A stretch of 64,000 nt of DNA from assembly GCA_934320555.1 (NCBI GenBank), contig CAKRFH010000001.1:80695-144694 (forward strand), in the 5' to 3' direction. Source of the DNA: Roseburia sp934320555 (GTDB taxonomy: Bacteria; Bacillota; Clostridia; Lachnospirales; Lachnospiraceae). Both the position numbers and the translations under genes were made by a program. Positions 8,333-17,870 of the stretch are shown piece after piece (the stretch's first letter is position 1; every line of letters begins with the position of its first letter). The notes beneath the pieces were generated by a model that was not told where the DNA came from, ran no database searches, and was given only the letters and a program-made list of their open reading frames with translations.

Positions 8333-9502
8333 ATGATGAAGAAACACAGCAGAGTGTGTGCAAATATAGATTTAGATGCGATCCGTTTTAATATGGAGTC
8401 CATGCATCAGAAGATTGACCCGAAGACAAAGATCATGGCCGTTGTCAAGACAGACGGATACGGTCACGGGGCAATTCCAATCGCAAGGGAGATTGAATCT
8501 CTCGATTACCTGTACGGTTATGCGGTTGCCACGGTGGAGGAGGGGCTGATGCTCCGCAGAAGCGGAATTAAAAAGCCGATTTTGATCCTCGGTTATATTT
8601 TCCCGGATCAGTATGAGGATGTCATTGAGGCGGAGATTGATCCGAGTGTCTTTACGTTAGAGATGGCTCAGACTCTTTCGGATACTGCCGGAAAGGTGGG
8701 GAAAATCTGTAAGATCCATTTCGCCATTGATACCGGAATGAGCCGTATTGGATATCAGGTGACGGAAGAAGCTGCCGATGAGATGGCACAGATTGCCCGC
8801 CTTCCACATATGATGGTAGAGGGAATCTTCACACATTTCGCGAGAGCAGACGAAACGGATAAGGCATTCACCTTCCATCAGATGGAGCAGTTTAAGAAGA
8901 TGATTGCAATGATGGATGCACGGAATATCACCATCCCGATCCACCATTGCTCGAACAGTGCGGGAATCGTGGAGATCCCGGAGGCAAATATGAATATGGT
9001 GCGCGCAGGAATCACGCTTTACGGACTGTGGCCGTCTGATGAGGTTGATAAGGCTGCCATTACATTAAAGCCGGCATTAGAGTTAAAGTCCCACGTTGCC
9101 TATGTGAAACGTTTAGAGGCTGGTCGGGCAATCAGCTACGGCGGCACTTATACGACAGAGACGGACCGTCTGATCGCAACCATTCCGGTCGGTTACGGGG
9201 ATGGCTATTGCAGGGGGCTTTCCAATAAGGGAAGCGTGTTGATCCATGGCAGAAGGGCACCAATCTGTGGCAGGATCTGCATGGACCAGTTCATGGCAGA
9301 TGTGACAGATATCCCGGACGTTCAGATTGGGGACGAAGTGACGCTCATCGGAAAAGACGGAACAGAAGAGATCACGATGGAAGAAGTCGGAACGTTATCC
9401 GGCAGATTTAATTATGAATTTGTCTGTGACCTTGGCAAACGTGTGCCTCGTGTCTTTTATAAAGGCGGAATGGCTATCGAAAGCCAGGAATATTTTGAAT
9501 AA
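8333..9502 (+). CDS. alr: Alanine racemase
   Basis: This 389-residue PLP enzyme converts L-Ala to D-Ala for peptidoglycan. The PLP lysine sits in VVKTDGYGHGA (near residue 38) and the second catalytic base tyrosine in AISYGGTY (near 265). CGRICMDQFMADV is the conserved C-terminal domain motif. Two adjacent ATG codons (8333, 8336) are possible; an in-frame GTG at 8303 lies inside the end of nnr. Placement before a MazF gene matches the classic Bacillus alr-ndoA order. Confidence 0.95.
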   Translation: MMKKHSRVCANIDLDAIRFNMESMHQKIDPKTKIMAVVKTDGYGHGAIPIAREIESLDYLYGYAVATVEEGLMLRRSGIKKPILILGYIFPDQYEDVIEAEIDPSVFTLEMAQTLSDTAGKVGKICKIHFAIDTGMSRIGYQVTEEAADEMAQIARLPHMMVEGIFTHFARADETDKAFTFHQMEQFKKMIAMMDARNITIPIHHCSNSAGIVEIPEANMNMVRAGITLYGLWPSDEVDKAAITLKPALELKSHVAYVKRLEAGRAISYGGTYTTETDRLIATIPVGYGDGYCRGLSNKGSVLIHGRRAPICGRICMDQFMADVTDIPDVQIGDEVTLIGKDGTEEITMEEVGTLSGRFNYEFVCDLGKRVPRVFYKGGMAIESQEYFE

Positions 9503-9587
9503 CTGAATACACCCGTTAAAGTTGGAAATACTATCCGTAAAGAAACAACAGTGAAACAGAAACTGATTTGATTTATGGAGACAGAGT

Positions 9588-9935
9588 ATGTTAATTCGAC
9601 GAGGGGATATTTTTTATGCAGATTTAAGACCTGTGGTCGGATCTGAGCAGGGCGGAATCCGCCCGGTACTGATCATTCAGAACGATGTTGGGAACAGACA
9701 CAGCCCGACTGTGATCTGTGCGGCAATCACTTCCCAGATGAATAAGGCAAAGCTGCCAACACATGTAGAACTTGATTGCAGAAAGTATGCACTTGTAAAG
9801 GATTCAGTCGTGTTGTTAGAACAGCTGCGCACAATTGACAAGACAAGACTGAAGGATAAAGTGTGTCATCTGGACAATCAGATCCTGATCAAAATCGACA
9901 AAGCACTGGAAATAAGCCTGGAGCTCCTTACATAG
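9588..9935 (+). CDS. MazF/PemK-type endoribonuclease (EndoA-like)
   Basis: This 115-residue protein has the EndoA/MazF N-terminus RRGDIFYADLRPVVGSEQGG, followed by RPVLIIQNDVGN, PTVICAAITSQ and the C-terminal LEQLRTIDK region. The family cuts single-stranded mRNA at short sequence motifs and is normally paired with a small antitoxin gene just upstream. Here the 85 nt between alr and this gene hold no frame long enough for a MazE or ribbon-helix-helix antitoxin. It may be an orphan toxin or have a distant partner. The ribosome binding site (GGAGA) is modest. Confidence 0.9.
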   Translation: MLIRRGDIFYADLRPVVGSEQGGIRPVLIIQNDVGNRHSPTVICAAITSQMNKAKLPTHVELDCRKYALVKDSVVLLEQLRTIDKTRLKDKVCHLDNQILIKIDKALEISLELLT

Positions 9936-9936
9936 C

Positions 9937-9965
9937 TTGACGAACGGGCAGTAAAATGATATGAT
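9937..9965 (+). promoter_or_regulatory. Sigma-A promoter for the CBS-pair protein
   Basis: TTGACG at 9937-9942, a 17-nt spacer and TATGAT at 9960-9965. It lies in the gap after mazF and about 50 nt before the next start, which has a strong AAAGGAGG. Confidence 0.8.
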
Positions 9966-10016
9966 TTCAGATGTTTTAGAAATTTGACATGTTTTTTTAG
10001 TTTTAAAGGAGGATTT

Positions 10017-11006
10017 ATGGACGATGGTGGCAGTCCCACTACCGGGATTATGATTTTAATTATTTTATTGTGTATTGTGATCGCACTTCTGATCATTCTG
10101 TTAGCGAAGCCGGAAATCCGGAAGCTTTTGCTTGGCAGAATTCAGAAAGCATTCGGCAAAGACGAAGATGTCACGGAAGAGGAGATTATTTCCATGGTAA
10201 ACGAAGGACATGAGCACGGTGTTCTTCTCGCCAACGAAGCGGAGATGATCCACAATATCTTTGAATTTGGTGACAAGGATGCAAAGGATATTATGACGCA
10301 CCGCAAGAATATCATTGCGATTGACGGCACAATTTCCTTCCAGGAGATGTTAGACTTCCTGGTGGAGAATAATTACTCCAGGTATCCGGTATACATAGAT
10401 GATATCGACGATATCATAGGTGTTCTTCATATCAAGGAAGCTCTGGCATTCTGCCGGAAAACAGAAATTTACGGACAGGCGGTAAAGGATATTAAAGGGC
10501 TGATCCGTGAGGTGAAGTTCATTCCGGAGACGCGAAATCTGAACTCCCTTTTTGCCAAGATGCAGACAGAGAAATGCCATATGGTGATCGTAGTTGACGA
10601 ATATGGCCAGACTTCCGGTATTGTTGCAATGGAGGACATTCTTGAGGAAATCGTGGGCAATATCGAGGACGAACACGATGAAGAGGAAGCCATGATAGAG
10701 AAGCTGGCGGACGGAAGCTATATTATGGATGGCATGACACCTGCTGAGGAAGCGCTTGAGCTGCTTGGAATCGAACTTCCGGATGAAGATGAATTCGAGA
10801 CGTTAAACGGACTTTTAATCTCCTTACTTGACCGGATCCCAAACGATGAGGAGAAGCTTGAATTAGATGTGTCGGGATATCATTTCAAAGTGCTGACGGT
10901 AGAGAATAAAATGATTAAAAAAGTAAAAATTACAAAGCTTCCGGAAAAAACAGAACCAAACGAAGCGGATAGTTCTTGCCAGAACAATCAAACAGTGCTA
11001 GAATAG
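10017..11006 (+). CDS. Hemolysin C/CorC-like CBS-pair membrane protein
   Basis: This 329-residue protein has one N-terminal membrane span (residues about 8-30) and then cytoplasmic domains. A CBS pair (about 85-210) includes the family segment DIMTHRKNIIAIDG and VVDEYGQTSGIVAMEDILEEIVGNI. A CorC_HlyC transporter-associated domain (about 235-315) follows. Relatives are usually linked to magnesium/cobalt efflux or membrane ion homeostasis, and the 'hemolysin' name is historical. It has no multi-span CNNM domain, so it is a small CorC-like form. The ATG at 10017 is fixed by AAAGGAGG at 10005-10012. A short gap leads to yebC. Confidence 0.88.
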   Translation: MDDGGSPTTGIMILIILLCIVIALLIILLAKPEIRKLLLGRIQKAFGKDEDVTEEEIISMVNEGHEHGVLLANEAEMIHNIFEFGDKDAKDIMTHRKNIIAIDGTISFQEMLDFLVENNYSRYPVYIDDIDDIIGVLHIKEALAFCRKTEIYGQAVKDIKGLIREVKFIPETRNLNSLFAKMQTEKCHMVIVVDEYGQTSGIVAMEDILEEIVGNIEDEHDEEEAMIEKLADGSYIMDGMTPAEEALELLGIELPDEDEFETLNGLLISLLDRIPNDEEKLELDVSGYHFKVLTVENKMIKKVKITKLPEKTEPNEADSSCQNNQTVLE

Positions 11007-11051
11007 ATTCGTTTCGACACGATTAAAATCAGAAAAGAGAGGTTATGATTT

Positions 11052-11780
11052 ATGTCAGGACATTCAAAGTTTGCCAATATTAAACATAAGAAAGAAAAAA
11101 ACGACGCTGCAAAAGGTAAGATTTTCACCATTATCGGACGTGAGATCGCCGTTGCAGTCAAAGAGGGTGGTCCGGATCCATCCAATAACTTCAAGCTTGC
11201 ACAGGTAGTAGCCAAAGCAAAAGCCAACAACATGCCGAATGACACCATCGAGCGTGGTATCAAGAAAGCAGCCGGTGATGGAAATGCTGTCAACTACGAA
11301 TTCTGTACTTACGAAGGATATGGTCCAAGCGGAACAGCCCTTATTGTAAAGTGTCTGACGGACAACAAGAACCGTACCGCAGCCAACGTAAGAAATGCTT
11401 TTACAAAAGGACACGGAAGCATCGGTACACAGGGATGTGTCTCTTATATGTTCGATGAGAAGGGACAGATCATTGTTGCAAAGGAAGACTGCGAGATGGA
11501 TGCAGATGATCTGATGATGACTGCATTAGACGCAGGCGCAGAGGACTTTAACGAGGAGGAAGACAGCTTTGAGATTTTAACTTCCCCGGAAGATTTTGAA
11601 GCAGTAAGATCCGCCCTTGAGGCAGCTGGTATTCCAATGGCAGAGGCAGAGGTTACCATGATTCCGCAGAATTATGTAGAGCTGACCGCTGATGAGGATG
11701 TTACCAATATCAACCGTATTTTAGATCTGCTTGACGAGGATGATGATGTCCAGCAGGTATATCACAACTGGGATGAATAA
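11052..11780 (+). CDS. yebC: YebC/PmpR-family protein (TACO1-type)
   Basis: This 242-residue protein starts with the diagnostic SGHSKFANIKHKKEKNDAAK and contains GGPDPSNNFKLAQVVAKAKANNMP and the acidic C-terminal region. The family was first described as DNA-binding regulators. More recent work on YebC/TACO1 members points to relief of ribosome stalling on proline-rich sequences. It is the last gene of its unit and is followed by a strong terminator. Confidence 0.95.
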   Translation: MSGHSKFANIKHKKEKNDAAKGKIFTIIGREIAVAVKEGGPDPSNNFKLAQVVAKAKANNMPNDTIERGIKKAAGDGNAVNYEFCTYEGYGPSGTALIVKCLTDNKNRTAANVRNAFTKGHGSIGTQGCVSYMFDEKGQIIVAKEDCEMDADDLMMTALDAGAEDFNEEEDSFEILTSPEDFEAVRSALEAAGIPMAEAEVTMIPQNYVELTADEDVTNINRILDLLDEDDDVQQVYHNWDE

Positions 11781-11806
11781 TTTTACATAGGGATCTGAAA
11801 GACCAG

Positions 11807-11843
11807 ACTCCGCTGTACGTTTTTCGTGCAGCGGAGTTTTTTA
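11807..11843 (+). terminator. Intrinsic terminator after yebC
   Basis: A 13-bp stem (11807-11819 with 11825-11837, one G-U pair) has a five-T loop and is followed by TTTTTT. Confidence 0.92.
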
Positions 11844-11928
11844 GTTTCTTTTTACAAATATGGTAGCAATCTCATCCAAAATGGTATATGATGGTTAATA
11901 GAAGAACTTTCGAGGAGGTATAAATAGT

Positions 11929-13386
11929 ATGAAGAAAATTCTATTCGCCGCATCTGAATGCGTCCCTTTTATCAAGACAGGAGGACTTGCAGATGTATGT
12001 GGCGCCCTGCCAAAGGAATTTTCCAAAGACGAATGGGATGTGCGCGTGGTCATTCCGAACTACAGCTGCATTCCGGAGAAGTACAGAAGCCAGTTTGAGT
12101 ATGTCACGCATTTTTATATGACCGCAGGCAGCTATATCCAGAATAAGTATGTTGGCATCTTAAAGTACGAATTAGATGGGATTACCTATTACTTTATCGA
12201 TAATCAGGAATATTTCAACTGTGATACCCCATACGGGGACATCCGTTACGATATTGAGAAGTTCTGCTTTTTCGACAAAGCGGTTTTATCCATGTTAAAG
12301 CAAATTGACTTCCGCCCGGAACTGATCCACTGCCATGACTGGGAGACAGGACTTGTCCCTGTTTATCTGAAGAATGAATTTCAGGCAGATTCTTTCTACT
12401 GGGGAATCAAAACTATTATCACGATCCACAACTTAAAGTTCCAGGGGGTATGGGACGTTAAGACCATGCAGGGACTTACCGGATTTTCCGCTGATCTCTT
12501 TGCACCGGACAAGCTGGAATTCCATAAGGATGCGAATATGTTAAAGGGTGGTCTGGTCTATGCAGACTATATTACAACTGTCAGTGAATCTTATGCACAG
12601 GAGATCCAGACAGAGTTCTACGGAGAGGGCTTAGACGGACTTCTTGCTGCCAGACATTTTGATATGCAGGGAATCGTGAACGGTATCGACTATACGGTCT
12701 ATGATCCGGCAACGGACCCGAAGATTTATGCAAATTATGATGCATCGGATTTCCGGAAAAAGAAAGCCAATAATAAAATTAAGTTGCAGGAAGAGTTAGA
12801 TCTCGCTGTGGATAAGAAGAAGTTCATGATCGGTCTGATTTCAAGACTGACAGACCAGAAGGGGCTTGACCTGATCAATTACGTGATTGACCGTTTAGTA
12901 GACGATTACACACAGATCGTTGTGATCGGAACCGGCGACCCACAGTATGAAAATATGTTCCGCTATTACGCATGGAAGTATGGCGACCGTGTCTCAGCAA
13001 ACATCTGTTACTCGGACGAGCTGGCTCATAAGCTGTACGCGGCTGCGGACGCATTCCTGATGCCGTCAAGATTCGAGCCGTGCGGACTGACACAGCTGAT
13101 CTCCTTCCGCTACGGAACCGTGCCGATCGTCCGTGAGACCGGAGGATTGAAAGACACGGTAAAGCCATATAACGAATATGAGAACACCGGGGATGGTTTC
13201 TCCTTCGCAAATTACAATGGCGAGGAAATGCTTGGCGTTGTCAATTATGCAAAGCATATTTTCTTTGATAAGAAGAAGCAGTGGAATCAGATCGTGGATC
13301 GGGGCATGGCGAACGATTATTCCTGGAAGTCCTCAAAGGGACGGTACGAAGGACTTTACAATTATCTGATGGGTTACACTGTATAA
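11929..13386 (+). CDS. glgA: Glycogen synthase (ADP-glucose type)
   Basis: This 485-residue GT5 glycosyltransferase extends alpha-1,4-glucan from ADP-glucose. The N-terminal KTGGLADVCGALP carries the nucleotide-sugar lysine. The C-terminal half carries SRLTDQKGLDL and the retaining GT-B motif RFEPCGLTQL. The length is standard. A GAGGAGGT site precedes the ATG. No other glg genes flank it, so ADP-glucose supply (glgC/D) must be encoded elsewhere. It forms a single-gene unit between two terminators. Confidence 0.96.
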   Translation: MKKILFAASECVPFIKTGGLADVCGALPKEFSKDEWDVRVVIPNYSCIPEKYRSQFEYVTHFYMTAGSYIQNKYVGILKYELDGITYYFIDNQEYFNCDTPYGDIRYDIEKFCFFDKAVLSMLKQIDFRPELIHCHDWETGLVPVYLKNEFQADSFYWGIKTIITIHNLKFQGVWDVKTMQGLTGFSADLFAPDKLEFHKDANMLKGGLVYADYITTVSESYAQEIQTEFYGEGLDGLLAARHFDMQGIVNGIDYTVYDPATDPKIYANYDASDFRKKKANNKIKLQEELDLAVDKKKFMIGLISRLTDQKGLDLINYVIDRLVDDYTQIVVIGTGDPQYENMFRYYAWKYGDRVSANICYSDELAHKLYAAADAFLMPSRFEPCGLTQLISFRYGTVPIVRETGGLKDTVKPYNEYENTGDGFSFANYNGEEMLGVVNYAKHIFFDKKKQWNQIVDRGMANDYSWKSSKGRYEGLYNYLMGYTV

Positions 13387-13410
13387 AAAGTTCAGAAAAC
13401 TGCCATACTA

Positions 13411-13446
13411 GGGAGCAGAGTGCTTTGCATTTTGCTCCCGTTTTTT
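13411..13446 (+). terminator. Intrinsic terminator after glgA
   Basis: The arms GGGAGCAGAGTGC (13411-13423) and GCATTTTGCTCCC (13427-13439) pair with G-U wobbles around a TTT loop, followed by a six-T run at 13441-13446. The ribosome binding site of the next gene begins 3 nt later. Confidence 0.88.
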
Positions 13447-13467
13447 CTGGAAAGGATGAAATATGAT

Positions 13468-14136
13468 ATGGCAGAAAATAATGAAAAAATAATGGAAGAA
13501 GTGAAAGAATATGGACAATTAGAGCTCAGACGTGGAAGTGACCGAATCTCCCTGCTGACAATTATCGGGGAAGTGGAAGGGCATGAATGTCTTCCGGCTG
13601 CAACAAAGACCACAAAATACGAGCATGTGCTGCCAAAGTTAGCAGAGATTGAGGAAAACCCGGAGGTTGACGGATTGCTGCTGCTGTTAAATACCGTAGG
13701 CGGCGATGTGGAGAGCGGGCTTGCGATCGCGGAGATGATCGCCTCGGTGGAAAAGCCGACCGTTTCCCTCGTGCTTGGAGGAAGTCATTCGATCGGAGTG
13801 CCGCTCGCGGTATCTGCCGACTATTCCTTTATCGTACCTTCCGGCACGATGGTAATCCATCCGGTGCGGATGAGCGGGACCGTGATCGGAGCGCAGCCGA
13901 CCTACGATTATTTCAAGCAGATGCAGGACCGGATCCTGACTTTTATTGCCTCCCATTCCGGGGCAGAGTACGGAAAGCTGGAAGAGCTTATGATGAATAC
14001 CGGAATTCTCACAAAAGATCTTGGAACCATTCTCGTTGGAAAACAGGCTGTGGAAGAAGGGCTGATTGACGAAGTGGGTGGCATCCATGATGCCTTTGTA
14101 AAGCTTCATGAACTGATCCGAAACAAAAGATCATAA
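13468..14136 (+). CDS. tepA: ClpP-family serine protease, TepA-like
   Basis: This 222-residue protein has a ClpP/crotonase-like fold. The visible active-site candidates are the Ser in GGSHSIGVPLA and the His in MVIHPVRMSG, with GGDVESGLAIAEMI as the strand before them. Relatives such as Bacillus TepA (YmfB) were reported to aid protein translocation or degrade small acid-soluble spore proteins. The ATG at 13468 is preferred because GGAAAGG ends 12 nt upstream; the ATG at 13456 would leave no spacing. The neighbourhood, shortly before ftsK/spoIIIE, matches the Bacillus ymfB-spoIIIE order. Confidence 0.85.
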   Translation: MAENNEKIMEEVKEYGQLELRRGSDRISLLTIIGEVEGHECLPAATKTTKYEHVLPKLAEIEENPEVDGLLLLLNTVGGDVESGLAIAEMIASVEKPTVSLVLGGSHSIGVPLAVSADYSFIVPSGTMVIHPVRMSGTVIGAQPTYDYFKQMQDRILTFIASHSGAEYGKLEELMMNTGILTKDLGTILVGKQAVEEGLIDEVGGIHDAFVKLHELIRNKRS

Positions 14137-14145
14137 AAACTTTTC

Positions 14146-14174
14146 ATGACAATCCGGTCAAAGTATGCTAAAAT
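14146..14174 (+). promoter_or_regulatory. Sigma-A promoter for uppP
   Basis: ATGACA at 14146-14151, a 17-nt spacer and TAAAAT at 14169-14174 (each one mismatch from consensus), about 75 nt before the uppP start. Confidence 0.7.
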
Positions 14175-14249
14175 AAATAAAGTATGAGAGAAAATCATCT
14201 GTATACCAGCATGGCACACAGACTTTAAGATACGACGGAGGAATAGATT

Positions 14250-15155
14250 ATGACGCTAGTGCAGGCTATCTTTATGGGGATTATTCAGGGACTGACCGAA
14301 TTTCTGCCGGTAAGCAGTTCAGGGCATCTGGCATTGTTTAAAATACTGTTCGGGGTTGAGACCGACACGGGAATGCTGTTTGATGTGCTGCTTCATGTCG
14401 GTACGCTGGTTGCAATCTGTACGGTCTATTACAGGGATATCGCTAAGCTGTTTGTGGAGGGACTCTGTATCGTGCGGGATGTGGTTTTGAATATCGGCAC
14501 TTTTTTCAGAAACTGTTTCGTCAAAGCATCCGGACACAGAAGCGGTGGGGAAGCAGTGCTCCTCCCTTACCGCAGGATCGTTAGCAACGGATACCGGAAG
14601 TTCGTCCTGTTAATCCTCGTCTCCACCATTCCGACTGGCGTGATCGGCTATGTCGGGAAGGATGTTGTGGAACAGGCTTCTGAGATTCTGCTTGTGCCTG
14701 GCATCTGCCTGATCCTTACCGGAGTTCTTCTTCTGATTGCCGACCATGCGAAGGAGGGAGAGAAGCTTCCGAAGAATGTTACATATTCGAATGCGTTTCT
14801 GATCGGTATCGCACAGGGCGTTGCCACACTCCCGGGGCTTTCGAGAAGTGGAACGACGATCACGGCATGTCTGCTCAGCGGCTTTAACCGCAAGTTTGCA
14901 GTCAAATATTCCTTCATTATGTCTATTCCTGCCATTTTAGGTGCGATGGTACTCGAACTGAAGGATTTTACACCGGCAGCGGTATCGGGCTCTGAAATAT
15001 CCTGCTATGCAGTGGGAATGGTCATCGCAGCGGTACTCGGTTATATCTGCATTAAGACTATGTTGTTTATCGTAAAAAAACAGAAGTTTACAGGCTTTGC
15101 CATTTACTGCTTCATCATCGGGGCAGTTTCAATCGGTGGTTTCTTCTTCCTGTAG
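14250..15155 (+). CDS. uppP: Undecaprenyl-diphosphate phosphatase
   Basis: This 301-residue polytopic membrane enzyme recycles the lipid carrier for peptidoglycan by dephosphorylating undecaprenyl diphosphate. Both signature motifs are present: QGLTEFLPVSSSGHL near the N-terminus and LPGLSRSGTT near residue 195. About eight membrane spans are visible. Loss of function of this family sensitises cells to bacitracin. A GGAGGA site precedes the ATG. ftsK follows after 36 nt. Confidence 0.96.
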   Translation: MTLVQAIFMGIIQGLTEFLPVSSSGHLALFKILFGVETDTGMLFDVLLHVGTLVAICTVYYRDIAKLFVEGLCIVRDVVLNIGTFFRNCFVKASGHRSGGEAVLLPYRRIVSNGYRKFVLLILVSTIPTGVIGYVGKDVVEQASEILLVPGICLILTGVLLLIADHAKEGEKLPKNVTYSNAFLIGIAQGVATLPGLSRSGTTITACLLSGFNRKFAVKYSFIMSIPAILGAMVLELKDFTPAAVSGSEISCYAVGMVIAAVLGYICIKTMLFIVKKQKFTGFAIYCFIIGAVSIGGFFFL

Positions 15156-15191
15156 GAAGCAACCATGAAATTTACATTTGGAGGTACTACT

Positions 15192-17816
15192 TTGGCAACG
15201 GGGAAAAGAAAGAGTTCATCCGGCAGAAAGAACAGTTCCGGAAAGACGAATTCGAGACAGAAGAAACAGAATGCAGCACAGGAGAGCTTTACAGAGGAGA
15301 TCGTTCTCTGGATCATCCTGGCTGTCTCTATTTTATTATTTATCAGTAACTTTGGAATCGGTGGAGCCGTTGGGAATGCTGTCAGCGGCTTCTTCTTTGG
15401 CGTCTTCGGGCTTCTGGCCTATCTGTTTCCGGTTATTTTCATAATCGGAACTTTTTTTGCGGTATCAAATAAAGGAAACCGGCTGGCAGCTGTGAAGGTG
15501 GCGGCCGGCACAGCACTCGTTTTCTTACTTTGTACTTTTATTGAGCTGATTCTTCGTGGAAGCGATGCACCCGGTGCCGTTGCAGCATACCGGGAATGTT
15601 CGGCCAATAAGATCGGCGGTGGCTTCTTCGGCGGCTTCTTTGCCAGGCTGCTTGCACCGAACTTTGGCACAGCAGGCTCCTTTGTTATTGTTATCATCGC
15701 CATGATTATCTGCCTGGTGCTAATCACCCAGCGCTCCGCCATGCGTGGTGTGAAAAAAGGCAGCCGCAGGGTATATGAGACTGCAAAAGAAAGCAATGAG
15801 CGTTACCGCGAGCATGCAAGACAGCAGCGGGAAGAGCGCGAGCTTAAGCGCATGGACCGGAAAGTTGAAGGCGTTGCGATCGATACGCGTGTCCTTCCGG
15901 AGAAGAAGCATCCATCCATGACGGATGAAGTGAGCGAGATCCACATTGACGGACTCTTAGACCTTCCGGATGCGGATGAGATCCGGAAAATACAAAAGGA
16001 GACTGTTAGAAAGCCTGCTGCAGTAGAATCGGTCACGCCGGTTCCGGTATCTGTACCGGAGCCGACACCTGCCTGTAAGCCGGAAGAGATATTCTCTGCA
16101 CCGTCCGCATTTTCAGATGAAGCGTTACAGGCTATGACACTGGAAATTCCGGAACCGGTGGCATCTGCAAGACCGGATCCTGCCTCTGCAAAATATACAG
16201 AAGTCTATCAGGCACCACAGGCCATTGCAGAGAAGCCAGAGAGGAAAAAGAAGAATGCAAAGCCGACGGAAGCAGAAGTGGAACAGGACATCGCTTCCAT
16301 CGAACAGGAGATGCTCCTTGGGGAGGAGAAGAAACAGGAATATATCTTCCCACCGATTTCCCTTTTAAAGCCGCCTGAAAACAAGCAGGGCGATTCCAGA
16401 CAGCATTTGCAGGAGACTGCCCAGAAGCTGCAGCAGACGTTAAAGAACTTTGGTGTCAATGTCACAATTACTAATATCAGCTGCGGACCGGCGGTCACAC
16501 GCTACGAGCTCCAACCGGAAATGGGTGTTAAAGTAAGCAAGATTGTCAACCTCGCAGATGATATCAAACTGAATCTCGCAGCGGCGGACATCCGAATTGA
16601 AGCTCCGATTCCGGGAAAAGCGGCTGTCGGAATTGAAGTTCCGAACAAGGAGAATGTAATGGTTTCCTTCCGGGAACTTGTAGATTCCCCGGAATTCCAG
16701 AGCCATAAGTCTAATATCTCATTCTGTGTTGGAAAGGACATTGCTGGTAAAGTGACGGTGGCAGATATCGCAAAGATGCCGCACCTTCTGATCGCAGGTG
16801 CGACCGGATCCGGTAAATCTGTTTGTATCAATACGATCATCATGAGTATTTTATATAAGGCGAATCCGAAGGATGTCAAGCTTATCATGATCGACCCGAA
16901 AGTCGTAGAGTTAAGCATTTACAACGGAATCCCACACCTTCTGATCCCGGTTGTAACAGATCCGAAAAAGGCGGCAGGCGCCCTGCACTGGGCTGTTGCC
17001 GAGATGACCGACCGTTATCAGAAGTTTGCCGAGGCAAATGTCCGTGACCTGAAAGGGTACAATGCGAAGATTGAGTCATTGCCGGATGTGGAAGGGGATC
17101 CAAAGCCGGAGAAACTCCCGCAGATTGTGATTATCGTGGACGAGCTGGCAGACCTTATGATGGTGGCACCGGGCGATGTGGAAGAATCGATCTGCCGTCT
17201 GGCACAGCTCGCAAGAGCCTGTGGCATCCATCTGATCATCGCAACGCAGCGTCCGTCCGTCAATGTCATTACAGGACTGATCAAGGCAAACATGCCAAGC
17301 CGTATTGCCTTTGCTGTAACATCCGGTATCGACTCCAGAACGATTCTGGATATGAATGGGGCGGAGAAGCTTCTTGGAAAAGGCGATATGCTCTTCAACC
17401 CGCAGGGAATCCCAAAGCCATTGCGTGTACAGGGAGCCTTCGTATCAGACGGGGAAGTACAGAAAGTCGTTGACTTCCTGAAAAATGAAAACGGACAGGT
17501 ATCTTACAGTGCCGAGGTGGAAGAGCGGATGAATTCCATTGAATCCGGCAATACCACAGTCGCCATTGATTCTTCTTCTGGCGGCGAGGATGGAAGGGAT
17601 CCTTACTTTGCGGATGCGGCAAAGCTTCTTATCGATAAAGAAAAAGGTTCTATCGGCATGCTGCAGCGTTATTTCAAAGTGGGCTTCAACCGTGCGGCAC
17701 GTATCATGGACCAGCTCGAGGAAGCCGGTATCGTAGGACCTGAGGAGGGCACAAAGCCGAGACGGGTCTTAATGTCCCCGGAAGAATTCGAACAGTATGA
17801 GGAAGAATGCCTATAA
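15192..17816 (+). CDS. ftsK: DNA translocase FtsK/SpoIIIE
   Basis: This 874-residue ring ATPase pumps chromosomal DNA through the closing septum. Four membrane spans lie in the first 185 residues, followed by a Pro/Glu-rich linker to about 380. The motor domain has Walker A GATGSGKSV (near 535) and Walker B IVIIVDELADLMM. The C-terminal gamma winged helix (SIGMLQRYFKVGFNRAARIM) reads orienting DNA motifs. The TTG at 15192 is chosen as start: GGAGG ends 7 nt upstream and the protein then begins MATGKRKSS as relatives do. The upstream ATG at 15165 has only GGAAGC before it. Confidence 0.95.
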   Translation: MATGKRKSSSGRKNSSGKTNSRQKKQNAAQESFTEEIVLWIILAVSILLFISNFGIGGAVGNAVSGFFFGVFGLLAYLFPVIFIIGTFFAVSNKGNRLAAVKVAAGTALVFLLCTFIELILRGSDAPGAVAAYRECSANKIGGGFFGGFFARLLAPNFGTAGSFVIVIIAMIICLVLITQRSAMRGVKKGSRRVYETAKESNERYREHARQQREERELKRMDRKVEGVAIDTRVLPEKKHPSMTDEVSEIHIDGLLDLPDADEIRKIQKETVRKPAAVESVTPVPVSVPEPTPACKPEEIFSAPSAFSDEALQAMTLEIPEPVASARPDPASAKYTEVYQAPQAIAEKPERKKKNAKPTEAEVEQDIASIEQEMLLGEEKKQEYIFPPISLLKPPENKQGDSRQHLQETAQKLQQTLKNFGVNVTITNISCGPAVTRYELQPEMGVKVSKIVNLADDIKLNLAAADIRIEAPIPGKAAVGIEVPNKENVMVSFRELVDSPEFQSHKSNISFCVGKDIAGKVTVADIAKMPHLLIAGATGSGKSVCINTIIMSILYKANPKDVKLIMIDPKVVELSIYNGIPHLLIPVVTDPKKAAGALHWAVAEMTDRYQKFAEANVRDLKGYNAKIESLPDVEGDPKPEKLPQIVIIVDELADLMMVAPGDVEESICRLAQLARACGIHLIIATQRPSVNVITGLIKANMPSRIAFAVTSGIDSRTILDMNGAEKLLGKGDMLFNPQGIPKPLRVQGAFVSDGEVQKVVDFLKNENGQVSYSAEVEERMNSIESGNTTVAIDSSSGGEDGRDPYFADAAKLLIDKEKGSIGMLQRYFKVGFNRAARIMDQLEEAGIVGPEEGTKPRRVLMSPEEFEQYEEECL

Positions 17817-17841
17817 AAGGCATATGACGTTTAAATATAAT

Positions 17842-17870
17842 TTGCTTATCAGGCAGATTTATTATATAAT
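17842..17870 (+). promoter_or_regulatory. Sigma-A promoter for fhs-folD
   Basis: TTGCTT at 17842-17847, a 17-nt spacer and an exact TATAAT at 17865-17870, about 50 nt before the fhs start. No tetrahydrofolate riboswitch-like structure is visible in this short leader. Confidence 0.8.

Noticed and set aside
9503..9587. A mazE-type antitoxin gene before mazF
   Set aside because: The 85-nt gap has no open frame with ribosome site of sufficient length on the plus strand.
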